DNA from: Schistocephalus solidus
Taxonomy: Eukaryota; Platyhelminthes; Cestoda; Diphyllobothriidea; Diphyllobothriidae
Direction of reading: 5' to 3'
DNA: 64,000 nucleotides
Assembly: GCA_017591395.1 (NCBI GenBank)
Contig: WEDG01003324.1
Span: forward strand, 1-64,000
Numbering within the stretch: position 1 is the stretch's first letter; every line of letters starts with the position of its first letter. A program made the translations under genes and the position numbers. Below the pieces are notes generated by a model, which saw only the letters and a list, made by a program, of their open reading frames with translations, had not been told where the DNA came from and ran no database searches. Positions 11,086 through 22,900 of this stretch are shown here, in pieces.

Positions 11086-14000
11086 TTCATTAATTTTTAA
11101 AGAACAGCTTAAATTATCAAGCGACAAGTTTACTGACCACAATACAAAGCATTTTTCCGAACCGAATTCAGTTTCAAATTTTAATATGAAGCAAAGCTAA
11201 ACTCAGCCAGTGAAGCGAATTTGCCACTAGCTACACGTTCCATTCTGATATTTGACCCCTTCGCTGGCGAGAAACTGTTTTCTGAATCCCGTAGCAGGCC
11301 GGTTACGCGGGTTCCGTAGAAGGCCGTGCCAGCTTATTTGTTAAGGTTTTGATAGCGATTGTTGTGTGCCTGACGATCACAAAGTCTCTCGAAACTTCTA
11401 GGCTAATCCTGGTAAACATGGACAATATGTGATGTAATATCAACTTATTTCGTTGCGTCCTGACTTTAGGCACAGATTATTGATCAACAAATCAAACGCT
11501 TGGAAACGTGAAGCGGCCGAGGATGTCGAGGATAGTGTACACTGTGGAGTATATCACTAGGAACAGATTTAGCCATATAACTTTGGCAGAATCTTTAAGC
11601 ACTTCACCAGGCACACATGTATAGATAGAAGGATAGAATCAGTTAATAACGTATGGGATCTATGTTAATAGTTACATTTTGTAGACAATAAAAGAGGAGT
11701 TTAAAGATACAAACAAATACTGGGAACCTGAAGAATCGATCCGTTTGGAGTGTGAGGTGGTCATGAATGATCAGTTAGATACCGGTGGGGAATGCAGATG
11801 AGGGTCGTGGAGATGCTGACGGTCAGGGATCTGCGAGAGGTACGATAACGGTAACTAGGGGAAATGTCAGCTGTATGGAGGGAAGGATACCCTGAACATC
11901 TTCAGAGACCATCGATTACCCCATTCCCATTCGGGATCCTCGCGAAAGTGTTCCAAGTCTATTTAAACAACTCTGTCGAAACTGGGTTGTTACAGACGAG
12001 AAAATTTCAAACCAAATTCAAATGACGCGGCTACACGCCATCGTGTATTCTTGCTTTTGGGGTGCCGGATGTTGATTCAGGCATGTCTTTGATAACTATG
12101 CATTTACTGCGATCCACTTAAGGCCCCTGTGGTTGTTTTTTATTTTCAGGAATAAATGCGGTTGCTTCGTCATTTGCGACTTTCACCTACGAAGTTTTTG
12201 CTCGGATAATGCTTACATTTGTCCCGCTCCTACTAGCATTCTGGCTTTGTCTGACTTTTTGGCTTACATTGAGACACTTCTTTATTTTCTGACGATCATG
12301 CCAGTTGTCTTTGGCCGTACCAGATATTAATTGTGGATAACGCTGAGCCAGGTAAAGACACCGCCATCTTCGTCATTGGTTGTTACAACGGACGAAGCTG
12401 TGTTTTCGTAGATTCTGCTGTCTTGCTTAGTTACCGTCATCGCTTATTTGGCTTCTTTTAGTAAAGGGCGAGGAAGTTACTTCAAATTATTTACCACCAT
12501 TTTCAGGTCCTTGATGTACTTTTCCGTCTCCAAAAATTGTTGCAGGAATCTGGAGCATGTCATACATGCTCTATCTTCGTAGTTGACACCCAGTTAACTT
12601 AATAAAATCTTGGCCCGTGTGCCAAAGGACGATTTTCAAGAAGAGAGTGGAGAGATGTCATTGTTTCTATTACGACTCGTGCTGCTTCCATCATATAAAT
12701 TGTTTGCGCATTTTTAATGTAAATGTTCGTGCAGTGTTAAAACATATATTATGATTCCGGTTCAGTTATGAATTCTCTTTTTTCCTTTTGTCTTTTTCCT
12801 TTTACGTTCTTCCTTTTTAATCTAGTTAGATTGCAGAGCTGCTTGTTGTTTATCTGCTGTTGGCTATCCTACCATTCCTTATTTTCTAGATTTTTGACTG
12901 AAATTCTGGCATTTACGCTGGGACTCATATTCACGCCCCAGGTAAAAATATTTGATAATCATTACCAGACACTTCAAAGCTCTAGCCAAGTGTGACGCAG
13001 CAACTAAAACCTTGGAACTGCGTCCATTCAATTCTTTGGAGCGTTGTTTATAGGTGTATTTTAAAATGGTGGCATATTAAATTTTGCGGATAGTTTTCGG
13101 GTAACTCGTGGTCGATTCTAATGATTTTCCTTCATCCTACCTTACGACTAATTGTTGCAATCGGTAAAGTTAATAGATAAAAGACCTTAAATATTCGACA
13201 TAATTAATGATCATCTCAGGTCTCCTAAAGCGTACGTACGGTTAACGTACGTTAACACTTAAATGTCAACGTACGCTTAATTCAAAAATTTTTGGATTAA
13301 GACGATTTGACAATTCTGTAGAATTGTCCTAGATGTATTTTGAAGGCCTGATTTTAATCTTGCCTTCTCGCAAAAATTAACCATAATCATTTTCATGGTA
13401 AGCCTACTCTTTTTATCGAAGCAAACAAATAAGCTCGTCAAATTGGATTTATATTCTATTTTGTTCGATAATTGCGTATATTTTCTTTTCCTATTCGTTT
13501 CCTTATTGCCGGTTATCGTCTGTTCATCCAAGCAAATACAAATCTTCACATATTTTGTTGATATTTCCTCACCTCCGCTTGATAATTTGCCGATTTATGG
13601 AAACAGAAAATCTTGAAAGAATGAGTTTGAAGGAAATGATCAATTTTCGAAGCAGAAATTGCTACTGTTTTAGCAGGTGTAGGTCTAGAAGTTGATCCCA
13701 GAAACATCGATATCCTTCTAGCAGTGTGCTAGGCAATTGATAATCATTATTTCTATTAACTTAGACCTTTTCCAACATTCAGGTAATTTGAATTAAGTTT
13801 TTTTTAGTCAAAACGCTTAAAATCCTTGACACCAACTCCTAGATAAGAAAAATGCCCATGAGAGTCCATTACTAGCATTAGCTACTATCATAGCGCTCTT
13901 GAATAATAATTATCGATAAACCGAAAACTTCGACGGGACTACCTCAAAAACGTATTGTACTAGAAATTTTTTCCTGGAGGTTAACGAACAATACCAGTTA

Positions 14001-14930
14001 TTGCATCGTCTTTGCCCATGGAATATCCCAAGACAGCTGTAACTTATCGGTAAGGATGACGAAGCCGCCTATCCCTCTATGGAATACCGTGATTAGCTTT
14101 GCGCCTGACTACAGACAACGTTGCACCGAGTAAAGAAAAAATGAGCGGTGGTGTGATCATGCGTCTATTTTCTTCTCTGGTGCTTATAAAACCTCTTTTT
14201 GAATATTAAAAGCGGTCATCCATGTCTGTGCCTTACCAGTTTTACCGTGTTGTTTTAAAACCTTGTAATACCAGGCTACATATATTGGCGTTTTCCGCTC
14301 ACGAGTATTAAAGAAGCCCATCTGCACAAGCATTCCTTAATAAATCAATTTGTATTCATATGCAACTTTCTATACGGCCACTTCGTTGCGTGAGGTTCCA
14401 TAATACAGACATGAAGGGACCACGGTATTTTATGACTGTTAATATAACTGACACAAGAATCTATCGGCAATGCTCATCCTTCTGAATTCATCTATGCCTC
14501 TTGCAGTTTTGCATGGAAATCAGGCAACTTCAGGAAGACATAAACAGCCGTGCAATTTTTTGGCAAAAATATACATAATACATGCTGCTAGACTTATGAG
14601 AAATAAACGTTGTTCGTTCTTCAAAATATACGGAATTTATGCGCGTTTAAAATCAATCTACTTTTTAGTTTTGCGAAACACTGAGTAAAGCGTTATTCCT
14701 CGGAATATGAGTGAGTTACATTTTGCTCCCCAACGTTTTAGACTGTGGTTTCGATTATCAATCTCTAAAGCCTAGGGAATTTTATGCAGGGCTCTCATCA
14801 CATAACCTAATCTCTGCAGCGGGTAGCTGCCTGGTTTGGACAGTGGATTGATACCTAAAATAGAGAGAGATTCACCGTGGAGGCCGCGCCTTCACAACAC
14901 AACGCGTATTTTTCACTTTAACTAACCCGA
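11086..14930. other. Gene-free AT-rich stretch
   Basis: No domain, splice-consistent exon or copy of the window's repeat families was recognised, although several short open frames exist. The only structured item is the palindrome cluster at 13228-13278. Confidence 0.45.
13228..13278. repeat. Palindrome cluster (CGTACG / GTTAACGTACGTTAAC)
   Basis: A 10-bp inverted repeat, AAGCGTACGT at 13228-13237 and ACGTACGCTT at 13269-13278, encloses a perfect 16-bp palindrome GTTAACGTACGTTAAC at 13241-13256. It could form a hairpin or be a protein-binding dyad. No function can be assigned. Confidence 0.7.
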
Positions 14931-14949
14931 CTCTTGTTAACTATCATGG

Positions 14950-15385
14950 TTCGCTGGAAGCCGTGGCTTGGAGGGCTGCCAACTGACAGGGTACCTCAGT
15001 TCTCATCTCAGAACAGAGTTAAATTGCAGTGGCACTCTTCTGTGGCCACTGTGGCACTCTCATTCAGTTGAGCTCCGAGCCGCATATTTCTTGTTTGTAT
15101 GAAAACCTGATCCATTTTGCGCGGACCAGGCGTGTGTAGCACACAGAGACGGATTGTTTTAACCTTTTCAACTATTGCGGCCGCTCCCGACTCCGGTCTT
15201 TTGGACTCCGGGCACTTGGCTCAGATGGGTGAGAAAGAGAGTTCGATAGATGCCGCGCAAGTAAGCTATCCTGATAAAGTAATTCACACACACGCCGCCG
15301 TCTCTGCACCATCACGCTGTGTACTTGCCGCCTCGTCCTTCGGTCTCAACGGTGCCAAAATTGAAGTTGTCCCATCTGCAGGACC
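14950..15385 (+). repeat. Family-E dispersed repeat, copy 1
   Basis: This copy shares a run of diagnostic pieces with the copies at 22500, 26330, 35690 and 43030: GCCGTGGCTTGGA, GCCAACTGACAG, a CTCCGAGCCGC segment, ACTCCGGTCTT...GACTC, GCGCAAGT and a CCGTCTCTGCACCA segment. The open frame at 15117-15542 lies across it and is not believed to be a gene. Confidence 0.6.
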
Positions 15386-15794
15386 TAGCTTATCACTCCT
15401 GACCTTAGGTTTAACCTCCGCTTTCGCGGTCGTCAGCTGGTTTCTGCAACTTTTTTATTGTTTCCACAACTTGACGGAGGCCAGTAGGCAAGGATCGAAG
15501 TCATTCGGCTGCACCACCCTTTCGACAGTTTTTTTAAGTTAGGCCTGTAGACGTCTTCCATTCGGCGGTCTTGGGGATCCTTTCACGTACGATCGACTAA
15601 ACTCATAATTTGATTTATTCCGAGACCTTAGAATTTTCTCACCGAATGCCTGTGCATACCCGTGAACTCTGAACTCTCCCCGAAAACGCTTGTTCTCGTT
15701 GTCCTTTGGCGACCATAATACTACACTGGGTCTCAACATACTTGTATGGCTTGCATATATAGCACCATTTGTGTTGCTGAGGTAGTTTGACCGT

Positions 15795-15965
15795 CGTAAT
15801 CAGACGATCTCCACCGTATGCTCCATAGAAGGGTGGTGCAGGGATGGTGACTTGCGCGCGAATTAGTTTTAAATGATAGTAGACTTGCGCAGTACCTACT
15901 ACACTCTATTCCCTTACGCGCTTTTGCCCGGCGTCAAGACAGTCAGGAAGACTGGACACGGGATT
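15795..15965 (-). repeat. Family-E repeat, 3' end, inverted
   Basis: On the minus strand it reads CTTCCTGACTGTCTTGAC, then GCGCAAGTCTACTATCA, GCGCAAGTCACCATCCCTG, CACCACCC and GGAGCATACGGTGGA. This is the family-E tail, in opposite orientation to the copy that ends near 15385. Confidence 0.65.
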
Positions 15966-16773
15966 GAGTGCAGATGAATACTCACACGGAGTGTGAAAGC
16001 GGGTTGCAGCATGAGCCTGCACTTACGCGTGCCCATATTCGGCATTTTTTATGGGACCTCATCCGAAATAATAACGCCCGCCGAACCCTGATTTGGCCCC
16101 CTTGCTGGCCCAGTGCATCTACCACGTGGCCAATTAGGATTTCTTGCGTGGTACCTACAAATATATGCACATATACTTGTGAAATAAACGTTTGACCCTC
16201 ACTGTTCTCGTTGAACTCTTTATCTATCCCATTCTGTCCACCACCGGCTGTACTACTGCCAATAAAGAACGTGCCATAGAACACATACCACATATCATTC
16301 AGAGGAAGCTCATTCAGGTAGCAACAAGCCTGTGCTCTGATAAGCAGACCATAGTCTTAAATATTTTACGTCCCGATGGATATTTGGAAGGCGAACCAAA
16401 ATTAAGAGTAGAATGCTCCTTTGTTAAAGCTTGTTCAGTCATACATCGACGGACTTTTATTGCACTACTCGCTCACTCTCTAATTTCACAAGTATGCCCA
16501 TCGCGCCAATAGTTCTTTTAAAGTTTCGTATCTACTTTTATCTTCACATGAGCCCATTAAACCTTGCCTTACGAACCAATGGGTTAATCATCTTAACTTT
16601 TATGGTAAGTGCTCTCTTGTCTCATCGCAATTTTGTATCTACCCGATAAGTGCGATTCAAAAAGCGTTCTGTTTGCCTTGGCACGTTTAGACATTACAAT
16701 CTTTGCCTGCACTCTTGACTCTCTTTTGTTTCTACCGCATGCAATCAAACATTCACTTGTTTAGCACCTGCAG

Positions 16774-16964
16774 GAATAATGTCTTTCGAAAACTGTCATG
16801 AGGATGTTTCCTACAAGTCCAGCGGTACTACTGCCTCAAGCCTCGGGTTTTCTGAGCAGGTTTTAGAAAGCAATTCAGCTCCCAAAGACTGCCAGTCTCC
16901 CGTTCTCAAGATATCTGTTGACTGGACGAAACAGTTGCACCATCATACCCGTTCTCTGAATTCG
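16774..16964 (+). CDS. SSX2IP: SSX2IP exon 1 (as seen), start ATG at 16779
   Basis: CACCTGCAG precedes 16774 and TCG|GTATGC follows 16964 (phase 0). It encodes residues 1-62, a low-complexity N-terminus ending LHHHTRSLNS. This N-terminus is poorly conserved in the family. The AG just before 16774 means the transcript either has an upstream non-coding exon or receives a spliced leader here, both common in flatworms. Confidence 0.7.
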
Positions 16965-19900
16965 GTATGCTTACTTTTAAAGTTGAGCCGACCTAACCAA
17001 AAAAGATTTAATTTCGAAGATCACTGGTCTGTTTCCTCTGTTTCCTTCTTGTAGGAATTCATTGGAATAGGTTTGCAGCCCTTCTTGATATTCGAGCTGA
17101 AGGATCACTCCACGGCGACTGTACAATACAACCTGCTTATCAGTTCTTGTCTGGCGTTATTTGAGCGTCAGATACGAACCCTCCACGCCCTTGAAGTTGC
17201 CGAAGACAGGTAAGTGAAGTGATGCATAGAATACAACTCGAGGGCCTGCATTACAAGGAAAATAACTAGGAAGAAAATGAGTTCTTTGGAAAAATGAAAA
17301 ACTTTATTGGTAAATTTTTGACGCTGGTTCCCCAGGTCGTCGATGGACTGGAGTAAATTTGCAAAAAAACAGCTAACATTTCAAACGGGTTTGATAATCG
17401 ATACTCATTTCGTGTTTGCGCCTATAGGTGGCCGCTGTGTCAATTGGTCTTTATGGATTGGTTGAAAGAGATGGCAATCAATCGAGGAAGGCTGACGCGC
17501 GCAGTGGCTGCTTATTTGTGCAAACACTCTTTGAATATCGATTGTTAAGCACGTTTGAACTGTGAGCTGTATTTTCGCACATTTACTCCAGTATGACAAT
17601 GACCTGGGTAACCAGTGTCGAAAATTACCAATAAAGTTTCCTATTTTCCCAACGAACCTATTTGCCTTCTAATAGAGGAGAAAGAACGCGTCTGACTTGT
17701 GTTTACATGCAGTTGGAAAAATCTGGTGTACGCTCTTCATAAAAACAGGAAAGAGGACATTTAGTCTTACGCATTTAATAATTAGCTGTGGTTGAATTTT
17801 ATGATGAATTGCACAGTCTTATGGTACCGAATGACCGTAGAAACAGTGCGCATGCCAGGCGACCCCTGTCCCTATCGTCGGCAGCCTTATGCAGACAGTC
17901 TAGTGGCAGGCGACGCATCTCTCTGAGCAGGACTACTTCACGGTCGTCGCCCGATTGGACATTTATCCTATGTCGCTAAATGAGATGTAGGTAGAATGTC
18001 CAGGTCTTCGGTCAATTGGTGGAAAACATAAATTCCAAATTGGAGTGTCAACTAAATTATTCAAATATGCCAAAACTCCCTACTATTCTTATAACCATCA
18101 ACATTTTAAAATCTTTTTTGACCATAAACTTCGAAGGAGACATAACACTTGCTAAGCGATAGACCAAGAATCCACCTGATGAATAGCAAGCGCGGGCAGT
18201 CCGCTTACTCTAAGGTGTTGCGGATGTCTCGGCTTGTGACTTCCTCCAAATGTTATTAAATCCACGTCTCCCGGCTGGGGTCTTGGAGCTCAGGTGGTTA
18301 GAACGCTGGCTGTACTCAAGCCTTGCATTTGCTGTCGTGGGTTCAAATCCCACCGAGGCTTTTTTCAAATCTGCTAAAATCTAAGCTCTCAGTATGGTAA
18401 ATAATTACATAGTTATTATTATTATCGAGGAAGGGCCAAGGTCCTGACAGCAGTATATAAGATTGATTTCATGCTACTCTTAATAGACCATATTGATGTA
18501 TAACTTAGTGGGAGATCAGTAGTTAGTGGGAAATATGGCATCATACTGGTCTGGCCAGGAACCCCCTGCCGACAGACCTAACCCAAAGTTGTTTTCCGTG
18601 ATACATTCACCTTTGAAATTTCGGTGTTTCGTTAGCCGTTTGATCGCTGACTAAGTTGCTACAGCCTTTGCGCGTTGCTTGCAAGTGCTAGAGCCCCCTA
18701 CAGCCCCTTCCAAACCATTACTCTTTGGACCTCGTGGTTCCTTCAACTGCATCCAATTTAGCATAATGAGGAATACGCTGCTTTGCGGTAGGAATCAATT
18801 ATTCAGTATAAGTCTCACTGGTCTGCATTTACGGGCAGTGACGAATCTAATGAAATAAAAACCAAAATTTGAGAATGCATTTTTATTAGGAAGGATTATT
18901 TAATAGGGATGTAATACTAAATATCTGTCAACCTGAATTATAGACATTTCTAAAACGACATGAGATTAAAATATTCTAGTTCGCATTCATTTGGTACCAA
19001 GTCACGTCTTTTCAAATTTTATACTCAAACAAGGAGGATGTTTATGTTTTAAAGGGTTTTCTCATTCCCAAATGATTTTAAACCCGATCTGCATTTGTAT
19101 TTGCGTTGAGAGTTTAGTGTTTACAGCCCCCAATCTATATGCTTTCCGCCCATGTGCTGAGATAAGGCTGCATGACAATCGATATTATACAGTAGATTGC
19201 CTAACTCATGAAATGTCTATATCAGAATTTGAGGTAGTAGCAGGGCAGGTATTTTAAGGTGTAAGTTCTGTTTGTTGTATTAAATTGATGAACAAAAAGC
19301 TGTTTAACAATAAAGAGATCACTTCAGATCAGTTTATTCATGGGAAAACGGGGCTAAATGGGGCAAAATCAGACGTTTCTTGCTATTTAGGAGTTCTCAT
19401 ACGCTATAGAAAGCTACGGATCAAAAAATTTTGCTTTTGTGTGCAGTACTATAAATGAACATTAAGAGAACCCGGAAAAAATTTGCAAAATATCCCTTCG
19501 GAAAACGGAATCTTTTATTTTGTTTTCACGAAAACCTGTAACTCATCGTAATAGAAAACCTTAAATGTCATGTTTATATATGCACTAAAAAGAATGTCCA
19601 AAAAGTCACTACTTTGGTAAAGGCTGAAAAGTAATATCTTATTTTGTAGGTGTTACTAAACACATCGAACGGAATCCATGTTTATGGGCATTTGACTGAA
19701 AACAATGAAAATCGTAAAAAATTCACCCCAGTTTCAAAGACGATCTGAAACTCATTGTAATAGAAAACCCAAAATAATTATTAAAAAATTTAACAACGGA
19801 AAAGTCATCTTTATATACACAAAATAGTACGTTTATGATTGCACCTGACGATTCTATTTAAATTTACTAGTCAGTGACCGGTCTGTGAACATGTAAGCTT

Positions 19901-22900
19901 ATGAAATATTATCTTCCTGAGACGTCCCTATCGGCACAATGAAGTGAAAATCTACTTGCCTTGGCCAAACGCATCTAAGACAATGTACAAACGGAAGAAA
20001 AACTACCAATTCTTGTAAAACGGTGTTGCAATATACACCTTCATTTTAGGCTGCTTGATGACGGCGATACTTTACGTTGCGCTTAATCTAGAGGAACATG
20101 TTTGTGCAATACTCCAAAAAGACTATTTTCAATAGTAATTCGGCTTTTTCTGCTTTATTCATTCGTTTAATTGCATGGGCAGGCTTCCTATACATTTATA
20201 ACTTCAGTTTTCTCACTTAGGTTAATTTTTCACATCTTCGTAATCCGTACCTGTTCTAAAAATTATTATTTCTAGACAATGTAATATTAATTTTTTAACC
20301 ACAATAAGCCTTATTTTTCCTAACGATCGGTTCTTTATTGATGTAAAATTTTGGCGGACGCAGTTTGCGCTGATTTCGCGAAACGGGCCGTAACTCATGA
20401 AATCAATCTTTCCTAATCGAAAACGCATTTTCGAATCTTGGTTAACATTTGACGAGATCGGTCACTGACTGTAAGTCAATGACCTCGACCTGAAAGTCTC
20501 CCTGCTTTTAGACACCCCTTTTTTGAACTTTCTTTTTGTACGTTTTCCCCCCTCCCCGCCCACATCCGCCGTTCCCATGATAACGCTCATATGCCTTTAC
20601 CGTTACGGCACCATGCTATTGTCCACAAACTACTGTGCCTTGTCTTTGCAGCCAATTTTAGGATGCTGCTATAACAACCTACAAACAGCGGTTTCTTCAT
20701 AACACGTCCTCTTTCAAGACTCAACTTTGTTCCTTCAGATACGCCGCGCAAGACTTGAAAGACGCAAAAGTAGATACCGACCGGTGACTTCCTCCATTTC
20801 GCACCTGAGCCAGTCTGTGCACTAATTTCGCGCTTTTAGCATGGACACCCGCATTGCCATCCCGCAAACACGTTTAATTTTCAGTCATTCCCAACCCTGG
20901 CTAGTACACTACCCGAGGCTCAATGGTTGACGCGTTGGACTTCTGATCAACGGATCGTGGGTTCGAGTCCCGGGTGGTGCACTACCTGGGGTTGGGTAGG
21001 ACTGGCTGGTGATGGCTACTAAGCCAGAAATGGCTATTCCAGTCTCCCTTGTCTTTGCTGGAATTGTTAATCTACATATTTGATTGTTTCACAATTTACA
21101 ATATGTCATTGTGTTACGACCTCATCATTCACCTAAAAGCATTTATTTCATAGCTGAGCTTACAGTCACTGACCGATTTCTTGAGTTGTATATCAAAATA
21201 TTGAAACGCGTTTTCGATTAGGAAGGATTACTTTGTGTAGTACCATAATATTAATAATCCTTTGGCATAATCCCGTAACATTTCGCACACACCAGGGTAT
21301 CGGCATCTGAATACTTTTCTTTTCAAGCGTCTGCAAAGCTCTCACTCAGTGAAAAACGACTACCTAGTTAGTACACCTTTTTTCTATTGGTTTTGGACGC
21401 ACTTACTTATTTGAATTTATTTTATAGAAAACAGGTCTAAAATATTCTTTATTGTTCTCATTTGATAGTCAAGCGCTTGTTCTTCAAATATTATGCCCAC
21501 AGGAAGGAGTAATTTAGGTTTTAACAAGTCTTTCAATTCCCAAATACTTTTGAACCCGATATGCCATTAAATTTGCGTATACGAATTTCAGTCTACAAGC
21601 TCTATACTTTGCATGCAAGGAAAAATTATACATTTTTATATGGACTGTTTTAGAGTAGCGAAAATTCCCATTGAAAAATTCAAAAGACAATTTGGCGTGC
21701 ATACGTAAGCTTTCGATAAATTCACATCTGGCCTTTACATTTATATCACTGTGTCATTAAGTCAAATATGCGGGTAAGTAGAACAAATTGTAAAGGCCTG
21801 ATGAGAATTTATCGAAAGCTAACGTATGCTCGCCAAATTGTCTTTTGAATTTTTATATGGCTTTAAGAAGGTTTAATACTTGCGAAATTTCGCAATGGAT
21901 GTGGGCTGTGTTGTATACTTAATGAGGAGCCGTAAAAAGGAGGGATACGACGAAATAGAATGGATATTTTACGGTTTTATAAATCTCATAAACTTTTTCA
22001 AAATCGAATTATACCCTTACTTTGAGTACCAAACTCGAAGAAGATATGGTTGGTATCATATGCGTGCAACGAAGACCATGTTTGAGCATACTTTCTATAA
22101 CATATACTTGAATTTATAAGATCATCGAAGATTGATAGAAAAATGCGTTCTATTTAGCTAGTCATTTCATAATTTCGATTGACAGTTCGTGAACCTGCTC
22201 ACTGACTAGCGTAAGCGCTGACTTTGGAGGTATAATCACTGTGATGAATCGACAGTTGTAACACCTTGCCTTCAGGACTTATCTGGCATCCAAGACATTG
22301 CCGGCAATCGTATGAACTGGTGGATGAAACCGTGCATGGGTGTGTTGGATGCTTTGTCTGACGCTTACACCAGACCACGCCGTCCGCCGAGCGTATGTTG
22401 TGTTGAGTAGCTGACCAGTGAACTGGGAGTCAGACGGCGATGGTTCCTTTTTACTCCCTGATTTTGGTAATCCTAATGTGTGCATTAAGGGGGCTCAGTC
22501 GTACTATGGCGTGCGAAGACGGATTCACCAGCCGTGTCAGTTACTGCGCCCACTCCCACATCAGACAACTGACTGGCTCGGACGGTGGCCTGATTCTGTG
22601 GGTGGGAGAGAGTGAGGCCGATGGCTCAGCACATTTTTCCTCACTATAAACAACCTGCGCACTTGAAACTATCACAGTGCGCCAAAAGCCGTGGCTTGGA
22701 AGGTTTCCAACTGACCGCGTGGTTAGCCCAGTGTGTGCGTGGGTGCGCAATGGACGACTGGCGGACGGAGAGTCAGGCTGCAATGGCTCCTTCTTAATGT
22801 GGTCTTTATGGCACTTCCACTTAGCTGGGATCTGAGCCGCCCCTTCCTTATGTTGTAGTTTTCTTGTTTGTGTTGGACCACAGTGGAAAAGCCTGCGCTT

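Noticed and set aside
15117..15542. 141-codon + frame that looked like a gene
   Set aside because: It overlaps the family-E repeat, whose other copies are not open in this frame.
16192..16512. 106-codon frame upstream of SSX2IP as a possible first exon
   Set aside because: No donor in phase with exon 1 and no similarity to the family N-terminus that I can see.
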